Assembly: GCF_000308575.1 (NCBI RefSeq)
Contig: NZ_BAFZ01000062.1
Coordinates: forward strand, 45,390-109,389
DNA length: 64,000 nt
From: Nocardia exalbida NBRC 100660
GTDB lineage: Bacteria > Actinomycetota > Actinomycetes > Mycobacteriales > Mycobacteriaceae
Direction of reading: 5' to 3'
Position 1 is the first letter of the stretch. Every line of letters begins with the position of its first letter. Under the pieces are notes generated by a model. The model was not told where the DNA came from. It saw only the letters and a program-made list of their open reading frames with translations, and made no database searches. Made by a program: the position numbers and the translations under genes. This document shows positions 1 through 7,569 of this stretch, piece by piece.

Positions 1-1
1 A

Positions 2-2494
2 CGAACCGCGGGCACATCGGCGGGATACCTCGCTGGAATCGAGGCCGGGGAATACACTCCCAGCTCGATCATCTTCCGGCGGCTCTGCCGGGCACTGGAA
101 GTCGCGCCGGAACTTCTGCGCACGGCCACGCACCATTTCTACCCGGATCTCGTGCTCGGTGTCGGCCCGACGGCACACGATCCCGCGGCACCCGGCAGCT
201 GGATCGTGGCTCTGCGTCACGACCGGGATATGACGAGGATCGATCTCGCGAACGCGATCGGGCCCGGCTGGGGTCATCTCGGCCATATCGAAAGCGGAAA
301 CTACGTGCCGAGATTCGCGGCTTTCCGGCGAATCTGCGAGGTTTTGGGGATAGATGACGAGTTGCTGCGGGTGGCAACCCGGCACTTCTATCCACACATC
401 GATCTCGACCTGGAACCGGCGGCACACGACCTCGGCGGCTGGATCACCGCGCTGCGTAACGATCGGGACATGAGCCGCGCCGAACTCGCCCGCGTGTCCG
501 GTCTGTCCACGAAGTACCTGGCACAGGTCGAGACCGAGAACCGGCGCCCGCTGTTCGGCACATTCCGGCGGATCTGCCGAGCGCTGGGCGTCTCGGGTGG
601 CTTGCTGATCCAGGCGGTGCGGGACTTCTATTCGGATATCACCGCCGATATCGATCCCGCCGCACACGAATCGCTCGGGCGTTGGTTCGTTGCGCTACGT
701 CACGACGAAGGAATATCGGCGACCGAGCTCGCGCGCCGAGCGCGGATGCCTCGCAGCACTCTTTCCAGTATCGAGAACAATCGCTATCTGCCACGGTTGA
801 GAAAATTGCGGCAACTGTGTCGAGCGCAAGGCGTCGGCGGTGAATTGTTGCTGGAGATCGTCGAGCGATTCTATGCGGATCGATACGAGCGGTCCGGCCA
901 TCGAGACGAACAGGAACTGTTCGAACAGTATGTCGTGACTCGGGTGGGTTCGCCGGAAGAGAAAGCGGCCCAGGACAAGATTTTCGAGAGATTCGCGTGG
1001 GTGCCGAACGCGGTGGCGCGTCGCGAAGCTCCGGACATCCGTGACGACGCCGAACAGGCCGCCTGGATCGGAATGCTCAGCGCGATCAGCAACCACGTTC
1101 CGTCCGCCTCGTTCGCGGCTCATGCGTGGGCCAGTTGCCGCGGCGCGGTGTTCCGGTACCGTCTCGCGCTGCGATTCCCCGATCTCGACAACCGCACGCG
1201 GAAACTCGTGAGCACGGTGGAAGCGCAGATCCACAGGATGGTCGCCGCGGGTGCGGCGCTCGAGGACACCGAGATCGCGCGGGGAGCGGGAGTGAAGCCG
1301 GCCGATGTCGCGTTGGCCCGGGAGATCCTGGCCCGGCCCACGCTGCGGCTCGATGCGCCGATCAGCAGCGACGACGGGTCGCCTCGCCTGGAGGTGGCCG
1401 ATCGGGTTCCTGCGGGGTTCCCCGACACCGACTTCGCGATGACGGTCCGCTCCGCGCTGGCCGACCTGGCCGACCCGGCCATCGCGGAGCGGCTGGTCAT
1501 GCTCCATCTGGTCGAGGGCATGTCCTTGACTCGCGCCGCCGGGGGCCTGGGGTTGCCTGTCGCTGCCGCGGCAGACGTTCTCGCCGACGCGGTCGCCCGG
1601 TTGCGCGGTGCATTCGACCATCGTGAACCCGCCGACGTCTCCACGACCGAGCAGAATCGGCCGACGCCGTGGAGCAAGACGAAGGCCGAACCGGATCAGC
1701 CGCCGACTCCGCCGGTGTCGCAGGGTGATTCCGCGCCGGAGGAGGGCACGACCAAGCCGGGCGGATTCATCGGGAGCAGACCACCCGAACCGGGCGAGTC
1801 TTCTCGTAGGTCTGCATCGGGGCAGTCGCCGCGGACGACGCCATGGTCACGGGTCTCGGACGGTGACGCCCACGATGGTGTCGCCGGCCCGACCGAGGAG
1901 GTCGCCACCGATCCGCCCGACGGGGCCGCTCGAGCCGCGGCGTGGCCGACACCGAACGGCGCCGAGCCGTTCCGGCGGTGGTTGAAGGCTGCTCGCCTGG
2001 CTCGCGGACTGACCCAGTCCCGATTGGCCGCTCACATGGGCGTGGCGAATTCGGCGACATACATCGGTTCACTGGAGCGCGGCGTGGCGATCACCAGGGA
2101 GATGGCGGTGCGTCTGCTGGAAGGCTTGGACGCTCCCGACGAGGTGGCCGAGACAGTTCTCCGGGAGTATTTCCCGGACGAAGACGGCGAATTTCCCGAT
2201 CCGCGGTCCGACCGGTTCCTCGACCCCAAGGACTGGATCATCGCCGCTCGTACGAGTAGGGGACTCTCGCGCGCGGAGTTGGCCGCACGAGCAGGCGTCG
2301 GCCTGACCGGATTGAGTCAGAAGGAGCGCGCGCACAACCCCCGAGGCGAATCCGGCATCAGCGCGAGTTACGCGCTGCGCCTACTCGCCGGACTGGACGC
2401 CCCGGGCGATATCGCCGCGGCGTTCATGAGTCGCTTCTATCCCGGCTGGGAAGGCGAAGCGGACCGGCGAAGAAGCTCCCCGATCTTCTCGTAG
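2..2494 (+). CDS. Multi-XRE-HTH protein with sigma-70-like core (5' end outside window)
   Basis: The reading frame is open to the left edge, so the gene is 5'-truncated; an internal ATG at 152 is not the start because coding similarity continues upstream of it. The N-terminal third is a tandem array of about 70-residue units, each an XRE-like helix-turn-helix ending in an FYPDI/FYPHI-type signature; three units are complete and one is partial. The middle (about residues 225-490 counted from the ATG at 152) resembles degenerate sigma-70 regions 2 to 4: a DDAEQAAWIGMLSAI-type stretch, a central DTEIARGAGV helix pair and a VEGMSLTRAAGGLGL region-4-like helix-turn-helix. A Pro/Ser-rich linker of about 115 residues follows, then two more HTH units, again ending in EYFPD and RFYPG. 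The likely role is a DNA-binding regulator or an unusual sigma-like factor. Domain assignments are by eye. The 3' end overlaps the opposing oxidoreductase fragment by 114 nt. Confidence 0.8.
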   Translation, partial: RTAGTSAGYLAGIEAGEYTPSSIIFRRLCRALEVAPELLRTATHHFYPDLVLGVGPTAHDPAAPGSWIVALRHDRDMTRIDLANAIGPGWGHLGHIESGNYVPRFAAFRRICEVLGIDDELLRVATRHFYPHIDLDLEPAAHDLGGWITALRNDRDMSRAELARVSGLSTKYLAQVETENRRPLFGTFRRICRALGVSGGLLIQAVRDFYSDITADIDPAAHESLGRWFVALRHDEGISATELARRARMPRSTLSSIENNRYLPRLRKLRQLCRAQGVGGELLLEIVERFYADRYERSGHRDEQELFEQYVVTRVGSPEEKAAQDKIFERFAWVPNAVARREAPDIRDDAEQAAWIGMLSAISNHVPSASFAAHAWASCRGAVFRYRLALRFPDLDNRTRKLVSTVEAQIHRMVAAGAALEDTEIARGAGVKPADVALAREILARPTLRLDAPISSDDGSPRLEVADRVPAGFPDTDFAMTVRSALADLADPAIAERLVMLHLVEGMSLTRAAGGLGLPVAAAADVLADAVARLRGAFDHREPADVSTTEQNRPTPWSKTKAEPDQPPTPPVSQGDSAPEEGTTKPGGFIGSRPPEPGESSRRSASGQSPRTTPWSRVSDGDAHDGVAGPTEEVATDPPDGAARAAAWPTPNGAEPFRRWLKAARLARGLTQSRLAAHMGVANSATYIGSLERGVAITREMAVRLLEGLDAPDEVAETVLREYFPDEDGEFPDPRSDRFLDPKDWIIAARTSRGLSRAELAARAGVGLTGLSQKERAHNPRGESGISASYALRLLAGLDAPGDIAAAFMSRFYPGWEGEADRRRSSPIFS

Positions 2495-3271
2495 GGCCGC
2501 GACTGCGGCGTTGTATCCACTCATCCCGTGCGCTCCTGGTCCCGGTGGGACGGCGGCCGAGCAGATGAACATCCGGTCGGCTATATGGTAGGGGCGCCTG
2601 GTGATGCGTGGTCCGCCGAAGACCAGCTGGCGGACGTTCTTGTCGCCGGTGAGGATGTCTCCGGCGACATAGTTGGGGTTGTAGGCCTGCATGTCGGTGG
2701 GGCCCACCACGGTGGTGGCGAGGATCCGGTCTCGGAATCCCGGTGCGAACCGCTCTACCGCACCGAGCAGTACTTCGGTGATGTCCTCCGAATACCCGTG
2801 CGGGACATGAGCGTATAGGTCGATCGGGTGCACGTTCCCTCGTGAGCGTGTCGGATCGGCGAGGTACTGTTGTCCGACGACGATGAAAGGTCGGTCGGAG
2901 AGCCGACCTTGATGCACCGCGTGTTCGGCGCGGACCACGTCGGCCGCGCTGCCGCAGATGTGCAGACTTCCCGCCTTGCGTGCGTGGGGGTGGGTCCACG
3001 GGATGCCGCCTTCGACGGCCAGGCTGACCTTGTAGGCGGCGGGCCCGTGCCGGAATCGCCGGTACGCTCGAGAGACTCGCGGCGGCAGCCGGTCACCGGC
3101 GATGTCGGCGATCGCGGCCGGGGCGAGGTCGAATATCACGAGGTCGGTCGGCGGCAGTTGGTCGAGCGACTCGACCCAGAGGCCGGTCTCGATCTTTCCG
3201 CCCAGATCTGTCAATGCGGCCGCCATGGCGTCCGCGATTGACCTGGGACGAACTCGAGCTGACGGCGGCAT
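2381..3271 (-). pseudogene. Phytoene-dehydrogenase-like FAD oxidoreductase, C-terminal fragment
   Basis: The translated frame matches the C-terminal half of NAD(P)/FAD-dependent phytoene-dehydrogenase-type oxidoreductases, including a terminal MFICSAAVPPGPGAHGMSGY segment that in the family contacts FAD. The family is usually about 470-530 residues. Here only about 250 related residues are present, and no N-terminal dinucleotide-binding GxGxxG motif is found upstream of 3271 in any frame. The gene is therefore a 5'-truncated remnant and probably inactive. The last 30 or so residues run antisense into the HTH-sigma gene and are probably read-through past the ancestral end. The alternative, a short stand-alone domain, is less likely because FAD binding needs the missing half. 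Confidence 0.7.
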
Positions 3272-3723
3272 GCCAAGGTGAGCCGATGCGGTGGGAGGCC
3301 AAACACGACCACGACGCGTTCAAAGAAGTGTGGCTGCTGTTCTGCGACCGATGCCGAGCGCCTTGCGCGTCGCATACAGGCCATCATTCGCTTCTTGATC
3401 CGACCGGTGAACGGCCCGAACCGCTCAGCTTCGTTTCTTGGACACAGCGGACCCCTCAGCGCCTGCGGCTTCCAACGTGATGATCGAGTGTCCGAAAACC
3501 GAACGATTTCCGACACGGGCGTGCAGGTGTGACTGACCGCGATATCTGTTCACCGAACGCGCGATGGACGATTCACGGGTGGTTGTCGGGCGCATAGGCC
3601 GGAAATCCGGCACTCGGGCCGGCCTCACATCAGCGAAGCCGGAACCAGTCTGCTGCTCACTGGAGCTGATGGGCCGAATTCCCACGCGGCAAGCCCGACA
3701 ACCTACACCGCTACTTCACACTC
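3272..3723. other. Intergenic, no convincing gene
   Basis: About 450 bases between the truncated oxidoreductase and the small hypothetical gene. The short open frames here lack ribosome binding sites and recognisable protein character. This is probably the scar left by loss of the oxidoreductase 5' half. Confidence 0.5.
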
Positions 3724-4131
3724 TCACCGGCGTGTTTTGGCCTCGCCTCCATCAGTCGCCGATGAGACAAGTCCAAGCAAGCGGCTGACGTTGTTCGTAC
3801 CGGCTGCCAGCGACACTTTACGAGTGTTCTTGAACGTCCAGCCGCCGCCGGACGTGAACTCCGTCAGCCACTTGAATCCGGAGAGGGTCGTTATCCACAC
3901 CTCGTCGGTGTCCCAGAATTCCTCGCTGGTAGTGGCGCCGGAGTCCAGACCGAAAAGGTAACGATACTTACCGTCGGATCTCCGGAGGATCGCAATGCTG
4001 ACGGGGTAATCGTTGTGGATCCTGGCTCGCGCCGCACGAGATGCGTCTGGTGTATCGGGCTCGTCCCCACCCATCTCCGACCACGGCACGAACAGATCCT
4101 CGCCTTGGCCTTCCAAGTCGAACTCAGTCAC
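3724..4131 (-). CDS. Hypothetical protein, about 135 residues
   Basis: I do not recognise the family. The start chosen is GTG at 4131, because a GGGAGGC ribosome binding site lies six bases upstream; a GTG at 4143 in the same frame would sit upstream of that site. The product is acidic at the N-terminus (EFDLEGQGEDLF), has a mixed alpha/beta central part with several Trp and Tyr residues (FKWLTEF, GGGWTF) and no membrane segment or signal peptide. Base composition looks less GC-rich than its neighbours, which suggests acquired DNA. Small stand-alone proteins of this type are often immunity or conflict-related, but nothing in the sequence proves that. Confidence 0.6.
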   Translation of the reverse strand: MTEFDLEGQGEDLFVPWSEMGGDEPDTPDASRAARARIHNDYPVSIAILRRSDGKYRYLFGLDSGATTSEEFWDTDEVWITTLSGFKWLTEFTSGGGWTFKNTRKVSLAAGTNNVSRLLGLVSSATDGGEAKTRR

Positions 4132-4631
4132 TTCGCCTCCCACGGTTGAGTGCTCTCGAACAAGGAATCAGCGGCGCGAACGCTGGCCGGATAGCGTGGA
4201 GCCGCGCCAGCTTGGTGGTGAACACCCGGCCGAACAAGTATGAGCCCGGCTCACACCCCAGCGGCCGTTTCGGTGAAATAGGGCACCAGCCCCCGGCGCC
4301 GACGATGCGAAGCTCGCCAAGATCGGAAGTAGCGGACCCTATACCGACCTTGCAGCCGATCATGCGCCTACTTGCGACGGGACTCCGGCGTGCCGGCTAC
4401 GCCGCTCCGCGTGGCACCGAGTTCCAAAGAAATCCGACCGGGCACGGCGGCTAGGAGCCCATCACTCTGGGGCCGAGCACTCCACTGGTGGTCAACCGCC
4501 ACTCGACGACCGGATCCACCGGCGGCAACTCGAGCATCGCGGCCCGGTCGGCCTGCCAGCGGACCGAAACCAGATCCACCGGACTATTCGACAGATACCG
4601 CCGACTACGGAGTTGGGTCTGTCCAGTCATC
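4132..4631. other. Intergenic, no convincing gene
   Basis: About 500 bases between the hypothetical gene and the ISL3 remnant. No frame has both a plausible start and protein-like composition. The right edge runs into the duplicated IS-end-like repeat. Confidence 0.5.
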
Positions 4632-4633
4632 GG

Positions 4634-4667
4634 CTCTGTCCCACTTTCGGCTCTGTCCCACTTTCGG
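4634..4667. repeat. Perfect tandem duplication of a 17-nt IS-end-like sequence
   Basis: CTCTGTCCCACTTTCGG occurs twice head to tail (4634-4650 and 4651-4667), 12 bases beyond the stop codon of the ISL3-type transposase remnant. A related GGGTCTGTCC lies just to the left near 4615. The position and the GGCTCTGTCC start fit an ISL3 terminal inverted repeat. No matching end is visible on the other side, consistent with a truncated element. Confidence 0.6.
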
Positions 4668-4679
4668 TGGTAGCCCTGG

Positions 4680-5480
4680 CTATCCGAGCAGGATGCGATG
4701 TCGGAGCAGGGGGAAGCCTGCGCGGCCGTACATTTGGCGTTTGATTAGCTTCGTCTTCGTGTTCACGCCCTCGGTAGGTCCGCTGCTGTAGGGCAGGGTC
4801 AGCCCGGCGACGACGGCGTCGTGGTCCTGGTCGAGGCCGGTGAGGAACGGTTCGAGCTCGATGAGACCAGCCTCTCGAACCTGCTTGATCCAGGCGTCGA
4901 TCTCGGTGCCGCGACGTTCGGTCATCAGCTGCGCGAACTCGCGAACCAGATCGGCCAAGGCGGTCATCTCGGGGCAGGCGGCCAGCAGATCATCCAGGTG
5001 AGAGCGTCGTCCGTCGGGCAGGTTGTCCGGGCGGGTCAGAATCCAGCGGGTCACCCGCCGTGGCGACGGTGTGATCCGGTCGCCCTCGAGGCGACCCTGG
5101 TTGATGTACCGGTAGAGCAGGTTCTGGCCACCGGTGTAGCCGAGTTCGGTGATCTCGGCGAGCAGCCGCAGCACCGGGACGCCCGGCTCGGCGGCGCGGC
5201 GAGCGCGCAGGTGGTCGCGGTAGGGGTCGACCAGGCAGGCCCGGTACTGGGTTGGGCGGCGCAGCCGCTGCGGCTCGGGCACCCGGGAGTAGCGTTTGAC
5301 CGTGTTCAGCGAAAGCCTCAGTCGCCGTGAGCAATCCAGCAACCCGACTCCCTGATCGAGAAGGTCGTGAATGGCATGCCAGCGTTGATGGTGCTTTCCT
5401 CCCGGACCAGCGACTGCCGCTTCGGGCCCGCGGCGGCCCAGCAACTCGAGTGCGCGGCGACCACCTTTTCGGCCGCCTCG
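4680..5480 (-). pseudogene. ISL3-family transposase remnant (N-terminus lost, frameshifted)
   Basis: The C-terminal part matches ISL3 transposases, with a typical ending (NTKTKLIKRQMYGRAGF, then LLRHRILL), a central DNA-binding helix-turn-helix (LDCSRRLRLSLNTVKRYSR) and the GLIELEPFLTGL region. An upstream segment in another frame, GEAAEKVVAAHSS, corresponds to the family's block after the DRxHLWxNL motif, so there is a frameshift near 5400. The N-terminal zinc-finger region and first catalytic Asp are missing. At about 5480 the sequence switches within a codon or two to the recombinase fragment, so the two remnants are fused. A complete ISL3 transposase is about 400-550 residues. Confidence 0.8.
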
Positions 5481-5790
5481 CCCCACGCCTGTTCGACCAG
5501 CTTCCAGTAGCCGCTGTAGGTGTTGCGGGAGCCAGCGGGCACTGATGCCGAAACGTGGGCGATGTATTCGCGGATGGTCGGCGTGGGCCGTCGATCGTGC
5601 TTGCCGTGAAGGACGATATGTTCCAGTCGGTCGATGGTGCGTCGTAGGGGTTCGGGTAGCTCGTCGGGGTTCATGCTGTCCTGTGCCGTCGGTTCGGTCG
5701 CCTCAGCGGCGAGCTGTCGCCGGGACGAGTGTGCAGGTGGTGGCCGGCAGTTGCGTTGTCGAGGGAGCCCGGGTTAGGGGTTTCTGCGAG
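5480..5790 (-). pseudogene. Tyrosine recombinase N-terminal remnant (left copy)
   Basis: Residues such as NTYSGYWKLVEQAWG match the core-binding region of the intact recombinase encoded at 42057-43190 (NTYSGYWRVVEQAWG). The homology stops abruptly after AWG, where the ISL3 remnant begins. The region before the ATG at 5674 continues the match in another frame (HLHTRPGDSSPL against HLHAHRPGDSSPL), so there is also a frameshift near 5690. The whole catalytic domain is gone. It lies directly downstream of an AbrB-like gene, the same order as in the intact module at the right end of the island. Confidence 0.8.
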
Positions 5791-6247
5791 TCCACAGGTG
5801 TGGATGTTGGCGGTGGAGTATGAGATGCATGCTGGTGGGCGGGTAGAGCACCAGGAGTCGATGTTCGGGCGCGGCGACAGCCAATAGCCGGTCACCGGAC
5901 TGGATGCGGTAGGAGCGGCGGACCTCAGCGGGCAGGTGCAGATGATGCTGGGATGTCACCGAATAGGGACCCTCGCTGCTCTCGGTCACGACGATCACCT
6001 CATCGACCACCTCGATCGACACAGCCTGATTCGGTCCCCAGCCAAGCTTTTTCAGCGGCGAGCTGTCGGCCAAGCGACCGTTGGCGCCGATGGTGGTAAC
6101 GGTGTAGTACATCGCCGCAGCGCCCGCGGGCGCGACAGGTGGCCCAGGCTTGCGCAACGGGCGGAACACCGGCTGCTGGGCGGCGACGGGATCGGCGGGC
6201 TTGGAGCTGATGCCACCGTACATCCCGGAATCGACTGGCCAGTTCAC
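5774..6247 (-). CDS. AbrB/SpoVT-like DNA-binding protein (left copy)
   Basis: Encodes 157 residues, closely similar over the full length to the protein at 43187-43657 (shared MNWPVDSGM start, SSPLKKLGW, EVIVVTE and SQHHLHLPAEVRRS). The C-terminal half has the AbrB swapped-hairpin pattern: LPAEVRRSYRIQSGDRLLAV. The start is GTG at 6247, preceded by a GAGGAGATGC ribosome binding site. It probably binds DNA as a dimer and may control the recombinase gene or its own promoter. The gene looks intact although the following recombinase is broken. The first 60 residues, rich in Pro and Ala, are of unknown role. Confidence 0.8.
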   Translation of the reverse strand: MNWPVDSGMYGGISSKPADPVAAQQPVFRPLRKPGPPVAPAGAAAMYYTVTTIGANGRLADSSPLKKLGWGPNQAVSIEVVDEVIVVTESSEGPYSVTSQHHLHLPAEVRRSYRIQSGDRLLAVAAPEHRLLVLYPPTSMHLILHRQHPHLWTRRNP

Positions 6248-6318
6248 GCATCTCCTCGTCGACCGAGATCATCGGATGAATCCCCCAGCGCTGCCACGGG
6301 TGCAGGCAGTGTTCTTCC

Positions 6319-6347
6319 AGCATCCACACGCCCGCCAGCGTGGTCAA
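6319..6347 (-). promoter_or_regulatory. Putative abrB-int promoter (left copy)
   Basis: On the minus strand TTGACC and GATGCT are separated by 17 bases. Both hexamers and the spacing are conserved exactly in the right copy (43730-43758) although the spacer sequence differs. TTGACC is a good -35; GATGCT is a weak -10. The site is about 70 bases upstream of the AbrB start codon. Confidence 0.4.
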
Positions 6348-6437
6348 CCGATACAAACCCCCTTGAACACGGGCCCGACGCGGACAACCGCTGCCGACTT
6401 CACGGTCGTGTCCGGGCAAGTCTTCAAACACCCAAAC

Positions 6438-6463
6438 GGGGCACCCATGCCCTGAAACAGGGC
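6438..6463. repeat. Clustered GGGC/GCCC motifs (left copy)
   Basis: GGGCACCCATGCCCT forms a short inverted repeat, followed five bases later by another AGGGC copy. The same arrangement with an altered spacer occurs at 43861-43887. Conservation in both ends suggests protein binding sites, for example recombinase arm sites or AbrB sites. Confidence 0.45.
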
Positions 6464-6509
6464 GAAAGACGTCCGAACATGTGCGAGGACACACACTGGA
6501 AGCAACAAA

Positions 6510-6551
6510 AAAACACGCATTCAGTGCATAAATGCACTGAATGCGTGTTTT
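6510..6551. terminator. Perfect 20-bp hairpin, bidirectional terminator (left copy)
   Basis: Arms 6510-6529 and 6532-6551 are perfectly complementary around a two-base loop, with an A-tract before and a T-tract after, so it can terminate transcription in both directions. Relative to the right copy (43931-43974) one stem pair has changed from G-C to A-T on both arms, a compensatory change showing that the structure is maintained. Confidence 0.85.
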
Positions 6552-6552
6552 G

Positions 6553-6570
6553 CGTGTCCGGAGGGGGAGT
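6553..6570. other. Left attachment-site remnant (tRNA-Leu 3' end duplicate)
   Basis: CGTGTCCGGAGGGGGA (6553-6568) is identical to 43976-43991, which covers the discriminator base, the 3' acceptor strand and part of the T-stem of tRNA-Leu. Similarity drops immediately to the right, while to the left the hairpin and AbrB block repeat the right-end order. This is the pattern expected of a direct-repeat attachment site after integration into a tRNA gene. Confidence 0.75.
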
Positions 6571-7569
6571 CGACCACTACGCACACGTGCTGTACCAGCG
6601 AAAACTACTGGTCGTGGAAGGCTGACTCTTGCAGGTTGGGACCCTTGGCGGGATACACAAACATGGGCAGCTGGGAAACGCCAGATCATCGCGGATTCCT
6701 AGTCGATCCGACGCCCACGGACCGCCGGGGCGGATAGGTCCCCGTTCGAGCTGGGAATTACGTTCCGGTCAACTGGTGGTTGAAGCTAACTTCGTTCTCG
6801 GATGAGACCTTAGCGCGGCTGGGGCCGCTTGTGCGGCAGGGTAGCCCGGCGGCGGCACTTTGCCATTGTTCGAGTGAGGTAGAAGCACGCGCCGCCGGGC
6901 TAGCCGCTACCCTACCTTCTCCTTGTCGATGTCGATGGTTCCGCCATGCCGTGTACGCACAGCAGTCCTGCCACTACCTTCCCGCGCGGTTAGACAAGGT
7001 TCTGATCACGCCGTCGTTGTTGGCTGGGCGTCATTCAGCTCTGGCGGGTTCAAGCTCTGAGCCACATTGGACTCACCATGACGCTCAGGGGCAGGGGCGA
7101 GTCAGCATCGTAGTAGTTTCGCGTTCACAGTCGGGACATGCCGGCCAGATCCAGATCACCGACCCATCAGGAACGGTGATGACGTGTACGTTCAATCTAC
7201 GAGCAGGATGTTTGTTCAGACCGCCATAGGCCCCCTGGTCGATCCTTCCAGTTGGTCGGGGTGGATGTTGATGACAGGATGACAGTGGGTCGGTGATCCG
7301 CTCGGTGCGGATCACTGGTGGCGTCCACGCTCACATGCTCGCGCTCGGTCAGGTGCGCGGACTGCAAGACGCTGCCAAGGCGGCGTGCGCTCACGCTCTG
7401 ATGTTGCAGCCCAAGACCTCCCAGGCCGCCCATCATGGCGGCTGGTCACACTCGCCGCCACTCCACGACTCGGAAACGATCAGCGACCGTGGTCGGCCTC
7501 TGTCCCAACGCCAGATAGGCTGCGTACCAAGGTCGCGAAAAGAGTCGGAAGTGCGGAGAGGTGCAGCGC
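6571..7569. other. About 1 kb at the island's distal end without a convincing gene
   Basis: No frame with a ribosome binding site and protein-like composition was found. The stretch contains the 13-bp inverted repeat at 6842-6902. It may hold a leader for the type III restriction-modification operon near its right edge. Confidence 0.5.
6842..6902. repeat. Perfect 13-bp inverted repeat
   Basis: TAGCCCGGCGGCG (6842-6854) and its reverse complement (6890-6902) flank 35 bases. A looser outer pairing (AGGGTAG with CTACCCT) extends it. It could be a structured transcript element or a protein binding site; no gene adjoins it directly. Confidence 0.5.

Noticed and set aside
6553..6570. A second tRNA gene at the left end
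   Set aside because: Only the 3' 14 bases of the tRNA plus two flanking bases are present; no anticodon or D-arm follows, so it is an attachment remnant.
6780..7229. Plus-strand 149-codon frame in the island's distal end
   Set aside because: No ribosome binding site, Cys- and Ser-rich irregular composition, and it crosses the 13-bp inverted repeat; not supported as a gene.
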